From positions 2,170,001-2,234,000 of the forward strand of contig JAPEIS010000014.1 in assembly GCA_029531795.1 (NCBI GenBank): a stretch of 64,000 nt of DNA, in the 5' to 3' direction. The DNA is from Sclerotinia nivalis. Taxonomy: Eukaryota; Ascomycota; Leotiomycetes; Helotiales; Sclerotiniaceae. The notes below the pieces were generated by a model. It was not told the origin of the DNA. It searched no databases and saw only the letters and a program-made list of their open reading frames with translations. The translations under genes were made by a program, and so were the position numbers. The first letter of the stretch is position 1. Each line of letters starts with the position of its first letter. Positions 33,445 through 47,213 of the stretch are shown here, piece by piece.

Positions 33445-33535
33445 ATCTTATACTCTCATCTTATACTCTCATCTTATACTCTCATCTTATACTCTCATCT
33501 TATACTCTCATCTTATACTCTCATCTTATACTCTC
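33445..33535. repeat. 13-bp minisatellite, seven copies
   Basis: Seven exact head-to-tail copies of ATCTTATACTCTC, then a decaying eighth. The array lies in the upstream flank of the broken membrane protein gene. Confidence 0.95.
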
Positions 33536-34325
33536 ATCTCATAATCCCATTATCTCATCTCAAAACATTCCGGACAACAATCGCAAAGTTCACAGATATC
33601 GTATATTTCGCAAAATAAGATAGGATATAATAATCAATAAATTAAAAGCACAAGAATATAACACACTACTCCGTACTCTATACTCGAGTAGAACAATAAA
33701 CAAAGCCAAAAAGCTTGATTTCTAGAGTTTATTTTACCTATCTACGAGTAATAGTGCTCTTCGATTTGTAGAGTGTGGTAGATGAAATGTAAAATTTTAA
33801 ATCTTATAATAATTTATCTAGATATATTTATCTATATTCTGCATATCCTATATATTCTATAAATCTCGTAAATCTATTTAATAAATCCAAGTATTAATCT
33901 TATAATAGTATAGTATTTCAAGGTATTTTGGAGTGAAGGAATGAGGAATTCGATTTAGAGAGTTTTGTATAGATGTCACGGGTAATCACATGATATCTAA
34001 TCACATGACTGCTGATCTACGATCATCATACACTCTCTTTCTCATTAAGCTTTCAGGCTCTTCTAGATCTTGTCGATCCTTACGACCGTTAAGCCGATTC
34101 TGATATACTACCATTCGAAACCTAGCCTAATCAAGGCATCTCGTCGGCTAGATAGCTACCATCTAGTCTATATATACCACCCTCGATTCATACGATCGAG
34201 GGCAAGTCATTCAATTCTACTTTACTCTACCAATCACGTATACCACCTATTCCCCGATCCCTTCAACGTGCTCTGTGATCATACTATCCCGTGATAAAGA
34301 TATATTAAATGGAATAGAATAGGTT

Positions 34326-34528
34326 TTTGTGATACTCCTACTCATACTTGTACCCCTACTTCGAATCTTGAATTGGGAGGGGAAGGGAAAGGGAGATGAG
34401 GATGGAGGATGAAATGAGGGTTTCGTGATACTCGTACTCGTACCCCTACCCATACTTGAATCTTGAATTCTTGAATTGGGAGGGGAGGGAAAGGGAGATG
34501 AGGAAAGAGAGATGAAGGATGAGGGACG
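34326..34528. repeat. Imperfect tandem duplication, about 100 bp per copy
   Basis: Two adjacent copies share the order GTGATACTC-x-TACTC, TACCCCTAC, CTTGAATTGGGAGGGGA, AAAGGGAGATGAGGA. The second copy has an added CTTGAATT. No coding content. Confidence 0.7.
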
Positions 34529-37500
34529 GGACGGGATGGGATGAAGTCAGAATTAAAGGGATACACTTCTTCTTATTGTGAATTTGGGATATTGGGATAT
34601 TGGGATATTGGAATATTAGATTAGGTTAGGGTAGAGGAGTGAGGAGTGAGGAGTGTGGAGTGTGGAGTGTGGAGTGCGGAGTGATGGGGGATTAGGGGAT
34701 TGGATTGGAGAGGGGATGGGAAATGGAATGAGAATTTGGTGGAGGCAGACTCTCAGTTGATGGATTAGTAGCGGTGATGGAGGGAATTGAGGCGGGTTCT
34801 ATGATTATATATATATAGAGTGATGAGGATGCAAGAGAATTGTGATTAGAGAAGAGCAATGGAACGAGCTTGACGTAGCAAGGAAGAGGTGAGGAGCTTG
34901 CTAGATGATTTGAACTTGACTAAGGATGTCTAGACGAAGTGACTAAATGATTTATCATCTCCATACTTGAGGTAAACCCAGACGAAGTCACTCTTCTACT
35001 GTCCAAAGGATAGCAGATCTAGACCTTTACTTAAATAATCTCCGCATAATCTCCCGAAAAAACTCAACACTGTTTGTGAATCGAGAAATAGCTGACAAAT
35101 GCGTATGCGTAAGTGTAACAGTAACAAGTATACTTCTCAATACATGAGCATGCATACCCAAATCGTCCAATTCGACAACTTCACATGTACCACCGGTAAC
35201 CTTCCATATAATCCTACCTTGTCAAAACTCCTACCTGGAAGGCTAGAACCTCGATTGATCATTGTGTACTTACACCTACAAAGCTTCACATGTGATTCTC
35301 TTCCGAGGCGAACTCAAAGATGCGTGGCTTGTTGCATGCTCCGTCCGGAGAGATATATAATTTGGTATCGCCATTGTATTGGTCAAGTATCCAGGTAGGT
35401 AGATAGGTAGGTATGTCCCTCAACAAACTTCAACCACGGACAGTCGGACTTCACCTCCAACCCGCAAGAAATTTCCGAATGAAACGATGAATGGTAAACG
35501 TGACGTTGAACTCAAATGAAAGCTCGAACGAGGCGTGCCAAGGTACAATACGTACCTGAATCCTCAATCTCCATCTCATCGTTTAATGGGACCCTTGATC
35601 GACATTGGGCACATACAGAAGATAAAAATGCAATATTCCTAGTATTTTTCGTTCGGAGGAACTTCCCTCTTCATATCTTTAAACGTAGAATATTCTGTGA
35701 AGTTATTTGGTAGCGAACACAGATACAGGCACAAGTACGGTACTATGCAGCTACTACCTAGTAGTAGTGTGATTGCCAGAAAAATACATTGGTGGATGTA
35801 TCGCAGCCGCTTTCCCCTGGTAGCGGTTGGTGGAGAATATCCATATGTATGACGGGGCGAACGAACGGAAGTTGGGATTATCGTGCAGCACGGACACAGT
35901 TACTCAAACGGTTATCCTCAATTTCGGAGAGGGCATTCATTGGTGTACGCATTATAGGTATCAGGTACGGAGTAGGAAGAAAGCTTTTGAGGAAGGGATT
36001 TCGTTGCTTGTTATGGTAGGATAGTTGAGGGGCGGAAGAGAACGGTATCCATTAATCCCGAGGTTGTATTTGATTGTATGGGATAAAGTTGTATTGTGTT
36101 TGTCTGGTGTGTAGAGCGAAACATCCTTGGATGCCCCCCCACGGAAAGAATTGATATCAAGGGAAAGTGACACAAGACGATGAAATATGCCTACGGTAAA
36201 TACCTAGTACATACATGTGGGTACTCTGTAACGTCATACAAAACACCTGGCAGTTTTAATGGTAATCAAAGTGTACGGGATCTTGTACGGGATCTGTATG
36301 CAGAGAAACCTTGTGGATGGAACGAGATGATTTGATGGAAGAAAGACAATATTCCTACTGAGTAATGTTCCATCCATTCTTTTCCCAAGCATTTTATCCC
36401 GAGGTTAGGAAACATCTAGAAAATGAAACTCGATGACTTTTTCTCGGATCCTTTCCTCGTGTCAAGGAATCATTGGTGCAAGAAGACAAGAATGAAGATC
36501 TCTGTACCTGAAGCCAAGAACCAAATTCGAATTCGTGAAGCCAGACGGAAGAAAAGTAGAAAAGTGTAGGGAGCATTTGGAGTGAGGTACAAATGTGCTT
36601 TGACCTTCTTTTAAACTGATATGGTTCGTACGAAGAGCGAATAAAAGGACGAGATGCTTCAAGCATAAGATTGCATTGTCGGTGTATTTAGTGAAAAGCA
36701 CTAGGTACATGGATTGTATGGGAGAGAGATACTCAGAGTTCATTATATTTATATTTATATCATGTTAAGCTAGGATTTGATGAAGTCTTATCCTGGTGGT
36801 AATGTTAGTTATTTTGGATGAACCAATGAACCAACAGAATTTCATATTTGTGCATGAACCATTATGAAAACTTATCCAAGAAAAAATAAGATAAGTTTCA
36901 TGTAAGATTATATATATTCTATATTCTTGAACTTAGGGTTCCAGTTTGTGCAGGTACAATTCTTTGGCTCACTATAACGTTGGCTATTATCATGCTAGCT
37001 GAAGTGTTTTTCATACAATTGCAACCCTATCAAATCGATATGTCTAATAATCTGCACTCCACTCCACTTGTTGATGCACCCCGGGAAAACGCATGATGTA
37101 AGCATACTTACAGGATGCGATGCCCAACATATCACACCATCATTTATGCGTTACAGCTGCACGGCCGGGGAAAACATTTTCTTGTTTGTGCCTTGCGGTC
37201 GTGCTCTGTGCTGTTTACATGTTGATGTAAATGTGTCTATGAAAGTTTGAATACGCAGATACTTACAGGATAGATATTCTTCCGAATATTCCCTCAAATT
37301 ATTTCCCAAGGAAAATAATAAATTTCAATCTATAGTTGAACCTTTGTTTGTAAACTTTGGTACCATCGTTACTACCTAGGTGGATTTTAGAAGGAAAGAC
37401 ATACGTAAGGTAGTACCAGTAAAAGGTTTACCGATAGAAAAGTCTCGAGCTTCGCAGGCTTCTCGAAACGAAATCATCGACATCGGAGGCGATTCATCGA

Positions 37501-40500
37501 CATTTAGGACTCCACTGATCCTCTCTATATTCAAAGTATGTTCAAAGTATGGTTCTGGAAAAAACCTTGGTCAACCATATGGATGTGATCCAAATGTCGC
37601 GGTCACGTAAGATGACGATGAACAATCGAGAAGACTCAGAGGAGAAACATCCGGATGGCCTCGGATATCCCGATGGCCCACGAGTTTTGTTGGTTGGCTT
37701 TACTCAGTACCTATAGATTGTTACCCTGAAGCCTACACTTGATGAATTTTCATTATTATTGAGAAAATTGAGAAAGGTTTCAATTTCGAGTCCTCAAACT
37801 CATAGTCTCGACCTTAGATATAATCCGTAGATTCATAGAATGGACGGAAGGAAGTCTTCGTCCGTTGAGACGGATTTATCCCGCACATTAAACCATTTGA
37901 ACCATTTGATACTTGGCACTACTGGGTACTATTTACAGAGTAGAGCAATTCTAAACTTTCCGGAACGGGCCATTTATTGGAAATGAAAGCTATTTAAAAC
38001 CAAGACCTATTCGCCTTAGACTGAAAAGGATATAATTTTATAATAAAAAGACAGGACCCTTTGCTTTACTGTGCCGAGCTTCATAAATTATGATTGTGAT
38101 CGACATATCAACCGGTTCTCTCTCCTGATATGTCTTTGGTGTGTGATATTGGGTCGAAGAACTTTCCATATGCCGGTAAGGTTATTATTTTCCCAGTAAA
38201 CAGTATGTACGTGTCGATGTTACATTGTACAAATGTAATGCATTCAATGTACCGATATTCTGTACTGAGTAAGTAGATGAGTTAGAGAGAGAGACATTGT
38301 GTGAGTACCGGCATCGATAGTGTATTAAATAGATGAATGATTTACTCGTATATTGGGGTGTGGTATTGACTGGTAGATTTCCACTTGTCCAGGGTCTTGG
38401 TGGGAAAATCAACAGTTGGAGTTTTCTATTAAGATTGCAAATTGAACCACTCGATTGGGTTTTGGATTTTCATTTAGGTTTGTACAGAGTAACTCGACCG
38501 TTACATTAATTAAGCCCATGTCGTCGGATTGCCTCCGAAAGCCTGTACAGTTGTGACCCTGAGAGGGATAAAATACTTGATAGTTGGCTTATGTTGGTAT
38601 GATGGGTATGGTGGTAGATATGATTTTGCCAGGTATGAAATTATCTCCATTGATCCTATTCCAATCGATCATGTTAGAAGATTTGACGCTTGAAGAATTA
38701 GTTTTGGGTACACTTACCTACCTCCACTTGCTTCGTTCCTCTTGTTCTTCGGGACTTTATAGTATTTCTTGATGCCGAATCTCTTCCGTGGATTGTTCAA
38801 ATAGTCTACGGGCTAATCCGAATGCCCCATGAACTCGTGGCTCTCTCTGGGTAATAGTGTACGGTAGCTACAATGAGTTCGTAGAGCAATTTCCTTATAG
38901 TTTTTACCTCGCACTATTTCTATTCATGATGTGATATGCCCTGGCCCCTGACCCCTGATACAAAGAAAGATGGAAATAAAAATAATACTTCTTTTAAAGA
39001 GGAGTGGAAATATTTAATGGAGTCGTTTATTGTGGGCAGACAAGATGGTGATCAAAGCATCAAAGCGAGTCATCCAGTAACAAATTAATTGTCAATCTTA
39101 TATGATACCCCTTCAAGCCAAGTATCTAGGGCTTAGGTTTTAGAGGCTTTTAGACTTTTAGATTTTCTGAATGAACATGAGAACGTGAGAACGTGAAACT
39201 GATGACGGGGAACTAGAAAAAGTGTATTTTACTAAAGGTAAATCTAGTGTGAAAAGCATATCAAACTACATTAGACTTAGAGTAGTAACTCAGCGATAGA
39301 ATCTCTACGGGTATACATACCTATCAGGGAAAAAAAAAGGAAATTCACATATGCATAATTGGTTGACAATGGTTGTTAGGAATAAATCCTCGAAAATGAT
39401 GCTTTAACCCCTGACTGGATGCCTCACCAAAGATATCCACCACCTCATTTCCTCAATTTGAATCGCCGCCACTATCCCATGCATATATACTAAACCATAT
39501 TTATCCATCGCGAATTCTCGCCTGATCCATTTGGTCTTCTTGACTTACAGTTTTATACCGAAATCCTTGTAAAAGATTTGATCCCACAAAGTCTTTTCAA
39601 ACTAATCCTAGCTAGTAACCAGTGAAGACCGTTCAAGACCGAGAAGCCGGTCAAGTCGAGGGGAAACACGAAAGATACCCTTAAGATTTGGGTCTAGGTT
39701 TACTTCCTTAGTTATGGAGCTCCGATATTTGTATGTGCCTTGGTGGATGGTGCTACCCATGATATGAATATCCACAGGGCACATTCACAGCTAAAGGGTA
39801 GAGTAGAGTCCGTGTGCTCTTGAATCTCGTGGATCTTCACTTCCTTCACTTTCACTCTTGCTTCTAGAGAGAGGTATTATATCTTATACTTTTATTGATA
39901 TTCGAATCGACCGATCCATACCACGGCAGTACAGTATCGATAGGTACTATACCTCCGAACCTCGTGTATCTGTCTGGTTTCAGAGTGGGACAGCTCCAAT
40001 TGGACCTGGAGGAAAAGAACACTACCGAAAAGACAGCAGGCAGGAGACTTTCTGCCATCTTCACGTATTTGCTTTTGACGTCGCGCAACCAGATATACGG
40101 TGAGTACTTCTTGTACCTTTGTACTATCCCACAACGATACCACGAATCCGAGCTCTCAAACAAGATGTTAGAGGAAATGTAGTGGTAGCTTGGAAAACAT
40201 GCGATTGCCATGAAGCAATGCTAATTGATGTCTTTCCCCAGCAAAAGAAGCCCGAGTCGCTCAAGATTTCGACGTCGTCCCTCACTACTATTCTCATTTT
40301 TTTGTCTCAAACGCGAGAACTTGGCGTACCTCAAACATTTGAGGCTGAAGTATATTCGACATGAACTACGAGTCGCGGCCATAAATTTCTGTCATAAGCA
40401 GTGAAGCAAGGAAAATACTGGACGGAAACATTTGATATGGAATAACTGCCTTATCAAACTATTACAAAATTTTATTCTTATGGCATGTTGATCGATGTCT

Positions 40501-41069
40501 TAAAAGGTATGTTCCGAGTACCTGTCAATTTGGTAAATATGAGCCAATGATTATACTTCGGGTCGACTTTCGTTCTCGAAATATATATACTAATGAGTCC
40601 ATCTTAATTTAGCATCATTATTTGGAAAGAATTATACCTTTCTTTACTTCTTCCATTTCATTTTCTATTTTATATATATTCACTCAAGCAAGCTTGATTT
40701 CGGGTACATTACAGAGCAGTCCTCAAGAATCGTCCCATTTAAAACTTCAGATAGCCTGAAGACAAGGTATCCTGGACCTAGTCAAACATCACATCTAATT
40801 GACTTTTATCAAAGCAAACCCCTTTCAATTTGAAAATCACAAGGATCTAAACTTTCCCCATACTCTGTACAAAGCCTTCAATATCCTGTGAATCTACCCA
40901 AGGATTACCCGAGCTTCAACCAAGTCAAGTGAATCTTCAGAAACACACCATCAAGAAAAAAAACAAGAAAAATCCTTAATGCAGTAATTCAAGGTGGTTT
41001 ATGGGTGTTGGAGTTCGAATGAGTTTCATTCTTTTCTTCTGTCCAGAATAGGCAAATTCATCAACAGTC

Positions 41070-44000
41070 ATGATGAGGGACAATGGATGGGAAACCGAGG
41101 ATGAGCATGCAGCAGCAGCTCAACATCACCTCCCTCCTCCGACAGATACGCCTTACAGGACCCCAGCACCATCTATTCGCTCAAATCGCTCAAGACACTC
41201 TTCAAGACGCTCATCACGACAAAAGTCAGCATCTCCAGGACCATCTTCTTCACCACCACCTCTACCTTTGGGAGAGAAGCGCATGAGCGGCTCTCTTGAT
41301 GTAACCAATGATGAAACGTAAGAAGCAAGATGAAATTCATGATGAGTCGAAAACTGACAACATGCACAGGATTTCTATTCTCGATCCCAGACGATTTACA
41401 CCAACTTTGCATGCTAATTTGGTTGCCGAAATTTTGACTTTACGTAGGGACCAGGAAGAGAGAATCAAGATCATTGAAAGTTTGGAAGAAGCACTTCATG
41501 ATACCCGTGGAGAACATGAATCTTTGCAAGATCGTCTTGCAGACAATGCAAAGGAGAATCGATCTTTGAAGCGTCAATTGGCCTTACTGGAAGGTGGAAC
41601 CTCATCTGCTTTATCGGAATTGGCAAAGGAGCGAGATGAAGCGGTCGAAACTACTACGGAGATGCGTCGTCGATTGGAAGCTATTCAGAAAAAACTCAAA
41701 AGCCGTGATGAGGATGCCGATCGCGTACAAAATCTCTGGGCCAACGACAAGGACACTTGGGATGAAGAGAGGAGAAAACTAGAAGTAAAGATTCATGTTT
41801 CGGAAAACAGATTGAAGACAGTCTTGGATGAAGTTACCGCCTATGAAGCCAGTCGTCTAAAGACCCAACCACAAGGACCTGATGCGGAAGATAGAGACAA
41901 TGGAACCGAGAGTGATGGTGGTAGTGTGCGGACGATGAGTCTAACCAACAGTATACGCTTCTCGATGCTCAATGGACCCAATGGATACGGAGTCATTAAA
42001 GGGAATAGCCTCAGTCTTGCTGATGAATTGGATCTCGATGAAGATGAAACTGATTATGAAGGTGGCCGCGATAGTGTTATGTCATCTCCCGAGAAGCATC
42101 AACGAACTCAAAGTCGCGAAAGTATCTTATTCCGTACCCACCGCAGGAACCAGAGTGGTGACAGTATGAAGCGACCTGGAAGTGTCATTACCCGAGGTAC
42201 ATCATTACTCAGCCAAACGGTTTTGGAGAGGTTAGAAAGAGGTATCTCAGAGCACGATGAAATTGTATCTCAACCCAAGTTCCAATACGTCGACACTGGC
42301 GTTCAATACACTCCTCCACCATCGCCAAAATTATCTCTAGTAATCGAGACAGTCTCTGTTATCGAACCAACAGCGCTAGCCGAAATGGAAACCCCGCAAA
42401 TCCTCGAGAAACAGTCTTCATCTGAGACAACAGCTAAAGAATGGGAGGTTGGAGCGAATCAGCGAAGAAAGCGTGTGTATACAAATCCTCCTTTGGTCAT
42501 AGAACCTCCCAAAGATTCTCCTATGGTATCTGCAGCATCACAAACTGTGGATGAGCCTCTTAGCCCCCCAAGAACACCAGTTTCTCCAACCAGAGCTCCA
42601 CCGCCACCACCTTCTAAATTCATGCCTATCGAAGAGAAAACTGAGATGACTTCCACTTCCACACAAACCGACACTCAAATCGAAACCCTCAACACATCAC
42701 CAACATCATCAAAGCGTCTCCCGCCTCCTATACCTATTCCATCGATTCAACTGCATCCGCCTTCCTCAGCCCCAGCAACTCCTCGTGAGTCATTGTTGCC
42801 ACAACTTTCCAAAGATGTAGGCTGCCAAGTTGCAATTTCAAAGCCTATATCAACAAGATCCATGTCTGTACAAACGGAAGAGATTAGGGTAGCTCAACGC
42901 TTGATTTCTCTTCCACCTCATCTTCACCCATCTATAATATCGTCCAGCCCTCCATCACCTGAGCTAAGACTTGAAGGCCTTCAATTCTCACCAATTCCGG
43001 ATACTCTTCCTCCCAAAAACCCGCGTCGCCAAAGCAGCCAACGAAGCATAACAACGCTTCCATCCTCACCGCCTGCAATGGAGACAAGAGATACCTACCC
43101 AGGTAATAATGATGATGGACCTCTGGCGAAAGATAGAGGCCATATTAGAAGACCTCATCGCATCAGCAGTCTCTTTGCAGGCTTTGATGGTGCAAGTTCT
43201 GATGAGGCTGATGAATTTGGCGATGGTGATATTAGCGATAATGACTTCAGAACAGCACTTTCTGCGCCTAAACCAACTAAGAAGGATACTAAGAAAATTT
43301 CACTAGTTTCAAGATCACTTCCTCAAAAAACAGAAATTCCTGATATCTTGGCCATTAATAATCGCTCTAATGCAGAAAATGAAGCAGATGATCATTTCGA
43401 TGAAGAAGCACTAGAATTGCCTCCAGGGACGTCCGCCAAAGCCGCTCGGACTCTTGGTCAACCTCTACCTATTGTGTCAATGGCCAAGCCAGCTCAAATG
43501 CATCGTGCAGCTCTTATCCAAAGTGGTGTAAAGGCTCATCGGGCTCGACCTAGCAGTTCCGGATTGTCCGAAGAGGTTGCACCTCCATTTCCAATACCTA
43601 CCAGAGCAAGCTCTCGAAGACCTGGAATTGCTGCGAGTGCCCCGAGCGATGTTAATAGAACTCCCAGCAATGGAAGAGGATCAAGACCTTATCGTGCGGG
43701 TAGTGTTGGCCGAACAGGCAGTGTTAGAAAAGTTCGATCCGCAGCTGCTATGACTAGAGGTAGGCGTGCTGCGCGACGTTCTGAAAGCAGATCACCACCC
43801 ATGTCACCAACTCTAGAGCCTGAAAGCCCTCGCTTGCCACCACTTCCCAGCAACGATATTACTACACCGCGATTCTCAAGGGATAATGGCAGTAGCCGTT
43901 ACAGAACGCATAGACATCGATTGTCGACAACAAACACTGCATTTACCACAAATACGGCTGGATCATCGGCTATTACTGATAGTCAAAGTACTAACCAAGC

Positions 44001-45338
44001 CACAAGTGTGGTAGATGCTATTGCACAGACGATGGTTGGAGAGTGGATGTTCAAGTACGTTAGAAGACGCAAGTCCTTCGGAGTTTCTGATCAAGATGGA
44101 GACAGTGCTACTAATGGTGCTCGTCACAAACGTTGGGTTTGGCTGGCACCTTATGAACGGGCTGTCATGTGGAGTAGTAAACAACCCACGTCTGGATCCG
44201 CACTGCTGGGCAAAACCGGAAGGAAATGTAAGATCCAAACATGCTTCCCCAAATCATACTAATTTCAACAGTAACAATTCAATCCGTCTTGGATGTTAAA
44301 GACGACAATCCACCACCGAAGGGATCTGGAGGAGTTTTCGATCGTTCAATTCTTATCCTCACTCCAGCACGCGCTCTCAAGTTCACTGCTGTTTCACGAG
44401 AACGACATTATCTCTGGCTTACTGCCCTCTCCTTCCTCGCACATTCATCGCAGGCCGTACCTGATGTTATCACGCCTAATCCTACTCCAACCCTTTCTAC
44501 CAAAGCTCCTCCACTACCCGACTTCCAAAAGCCTAGTCGTATGCCAAAAACTCACAAAATACGAGATTCGATCAAGGTCGCGAAGGGAAAGAATGCTTTC
44601 AATCGTAGCGGTTCTGCGAGAACTTTTTCGAATTCCCAGCAAACGGATACAAATACTAGCGTTCGCGATAATGAATCCTTTTATACAAATTCACACTCAG
44701 TACGCTCAGAGCCCGCGGAAGCACCATTCGTCCCCCGCTTTTCTGAAAGAGGAATGGGTGGTCATGGCAGGAAGCGCAGTAATACCGGCTCGCATATCCC
44801 GCCTCCTTTATCTTTCCGAGGTTTCAGTGGTAGTCATGTACCTACCCATAGCACTGCAGGAATGAGTGATAGAACAGCGGATTCTTCCGAGAATCAAAGC
44901 TCTTACCATTCTCAGCATTCTTCAGTAGCAGGTTACAATGGACCTAGCAGTCGTTCATCTATTCGTACATCTGATGCTAGTGCACGTCCAGGAGCTGTTG
45001 TTAATAACTTCTTCGATGCAGTAGGAACGGTGCGAATGGAAGCTTTTATTTCTCCATTAGGTGTTACGAGATTTGACGATTTTCCCGATGAACAAGATGA
45101 GATGGATATGATGAGTCTGCAGCGTCGACGCAGCAGAGATGGAAGGAGGAGAAGTAGAAATAAGGAATCTTTTGGTGTTAGTCGAAGTGGATTCGGTGGA
45201 TTCGGCGGACGAGCAATAGAGGATTGGTATAGTGGAAGTAGAACTGCTGGGGAAGAAGAATGTGGTCATCGTGACTTTGAGGAAAGGCCGGATAAAAATG
45301 GAAAAGATTGTAGGGAGGATCCTTTCACAAATTTCTGA
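41070..45338 (+). CDS. apsA: ApsA/Num1-type cortical PH-domain protein
   Basis: Cell-cortex anchor for dynein and nuclear positioning (A. nidulans ApsA, yeast Num1, fission yeast Mcp5). Exons 41070-41317, 41370-44227 and 44272-45338 give 1390 residues; introns are 52 and 44 bp. The N-terminus is disordered and Ser/Arg-rich. A coiled coil lies at about residues 90-240 (SILDPRRFTPTLHANLV, then heptad-like EERIKIIESLEEAL). A long disordered, Pro/Ser-rich middle includes the recurring short motif D-x-G-V/C-Q and S-V/A-Q-T (TGVQYTPPPSPK, AASQTVDEPLSPP, TSTQTDTQ, DVGCQVAISKP, SVQTEE). The C-terminal Mcp5-type PH domain spans about 968-1090 (TMVGEWMFKYVRRRKSFG, HKRWVWLAPYERAVMWSSKQP, LDVKDDNP, SILILTPARALKFTA, HYLWLTALSFLAHS). 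A Ser-rich tail follows. It is somewhat shorter than A. nidulans ApsA. Confidence 0.92.
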
Positions 45339-47213
45339 TCTCACTTCACACGCATACAAAACACAACTATTAGGTTGTACGATATTACATATACATTCAT
45401 TACATTTTCTTGAGTCTGGTATGGTATGGGTTGGGATTGGTCTGGTGGTTATTGGATGGTGGGTGGGCAGGGAGGAACTTCACAAAGCTTGGCATGGGGA
45501 AATGCTAGCTGGAATCTTAGGGAAGGAATGGAGAGGATGGGAGGGTCATTTCTTGACCCGGGAATTTCTTATCTCAAGAAGTGGAAATATGAGGCTCGCG
45601 CCGACAAAACAGAAACCATCTTGATGGATATCGATGGAAACTCTTACCGTTAATGTTTTTGTATATTCTACAATATCGTGCAAGCCAGCAAGCATGTTTC
45701 TTTTTTTCCTTTTTTTCCTTTTTTTTTGTCTCTCTTTCGACCTTCAATTTTCTTGTACTTAGCTACTTTTTCCTTGGATCTTTTTCTCTCTCTGAGATCT
45801 TCTTTGCTAGGCAATATGCTTTTTTTTCTTTTTGGATATCCTTTTCGCTCGGTGTTGAAGTGGAAGGATGATCGGATACCCCTTTTTCTTGATGTTCGTT
45901 TTTTCAGCTTCTTAAGTACGGCTGTTCTTGGGATGTTTACAGTACTTCCTGTTTTATTCTAAAAGCTTGGGGGAGGGTGGATGTTTGGTTGGTGAGGAGG
46001 GAGATGAGGGGAGAAAGGCAGAGGGGAATGTTAGAGAGGAGGAAAGGAAGTATGATGCTGGGAGGATGGGAGGGAAAAATAGATAGATGGGTGGATAGAT
46101 GGATGGATGGATACGAGATTGTATCGTGTGAGTCTGAATAGAGTAAAGTAAATACACATTCTCTACATACATATTGATCTTATTCTACCATGTGAAATGT
46201 ATATGCCCATTTCGTGATTTTATTTCACATCTCCTAACTGGCCTTTAGTATTTCTCTTCTGTAAATAGGAGATTAGCTATATATCGTCAGAAAAATCAGC
46301 TTCTTATTCATTATAGCAGTAAAAAGACAATTCAATCTTATCGTAAATCCCCGTATCATCAAAGTTTATCTTGTTTCCAAGGGAAGTAAATACCTAGGAC
46401 AGACTGTACAGTTCAATCTTCACAATAAGCTCATAGCTCGCAGTTCTACTGAAATCATCGCTGACTCATCAACCGCCTCGGATCCGCCCTTCCGCAGAAA
46501 CTTAAAACCAAGACTTGGACTTGGACTTGGACTTGGACTTGGACCGAGCTTACTGGGGAACTAACTACCTAATGAGAGCTAAAGCTGAGAGCTAGGAATG
46601 CGGGGATCGGATCGATCGGATCTCAGGATTTAGTATTCACTAATTTAGTGTTTACCTCCTTACATCATTAAGGCTGTTAACTAGACTATTTGTAGGTAGG
46701 TATGTTATTTGTAGATGTTGTCCATCAGTCCGATGTTACCTAGTGTTCATCGTGGTGCCGAGGTGAAAGTTGGTTATTTAGGTAGTAGGGTGGTTGTTGT
46801 GTGTGGGTGAGGGATGAGATTTTTCTTATAAGGTTGGTTAACGTCGTGTTTTTAAGTAAGATCTTACCTTTGTTTATCTTTGAGTTGAGATTTAGAATTT
46901 GGGGGTCGAAGGACGAAGGTCGAAAGTCGATCTACAAACGGATCAATTGGAAACTTGCAATTGATACGCCGACTATTGAGTCGGATTTGATTTGAATTGC
47001 TTGAGGTGAGGTGCTTGGAATATATTTGTATGACCATTGAGAGCAATATCTTGTTGTAAGGTTACCTAGGTAAGACTTACATGAGACAAAGCTTGTGTAG
47101 CTGAATGTCAGGAACGCGACAACTACACATTCAATAACCACAAGTACAGTACGCTTTCCGCTCCAATCTCCAATAGTATCAAATCAATCCCTAACATTCA
47201 ATCCGCAGACAAA
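45339..47213. other. Intergenic region, 1.9 kb
   Basis: No gene supported. The first part is the 3' side of the ApsA-type gene, with long T-rich tracts (45700-45850). A GGAT/GATA-rich run lies at 46080-46110 and a hexanucleotide array at 46514-46543. The last few hundred bases are the promoter side of the acyl-CoA synthetase gene. Short open frames at 45232-45653 and 46801-46995 are unconvincing. Confidence 0.4.
46514..46543. repeat. Hexanucleotide repeat (CTTGGA)5
   Basis: Five consecutive CTTGGA units in the spacer upstream of the acyl-CoA synthetase gene. Confidence 0.9.

Larger units (their letters stand above)
33281..41069. other. Gene desert, 7.8 kb
   Basis: No gene that I can support. 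Contents: a 13-bp minisatellite (33445-33535), AT-rich DNA (33620-33960), a roughly 100-bp imperfect tandem duplication (34326-34528), GGGATATT and GTGGAGT short repeats (34590-34685), and unique AT-rich sequence beyond 34.8 kb. Open stretches at 35099-35398, 36394-36743, 37380-37610 and 39858-40364 show neither family resemblance nor credible exon structure. The right end is the promoter and leader of the ApsA-type gene. Confidence 0.45.

Noticed and set aside
33331..33618. 95-codon ORF over the 13-bp minisatellite
   Set aside because: Created by the repeat; 13 bp is not a multiple of three and the product is repeat-derived.
39858..40364. Overlapping ORFs on both strands around 40 kb
   Set aside because: Both strands are open at once, with no domain or splice pattern; probably chance.
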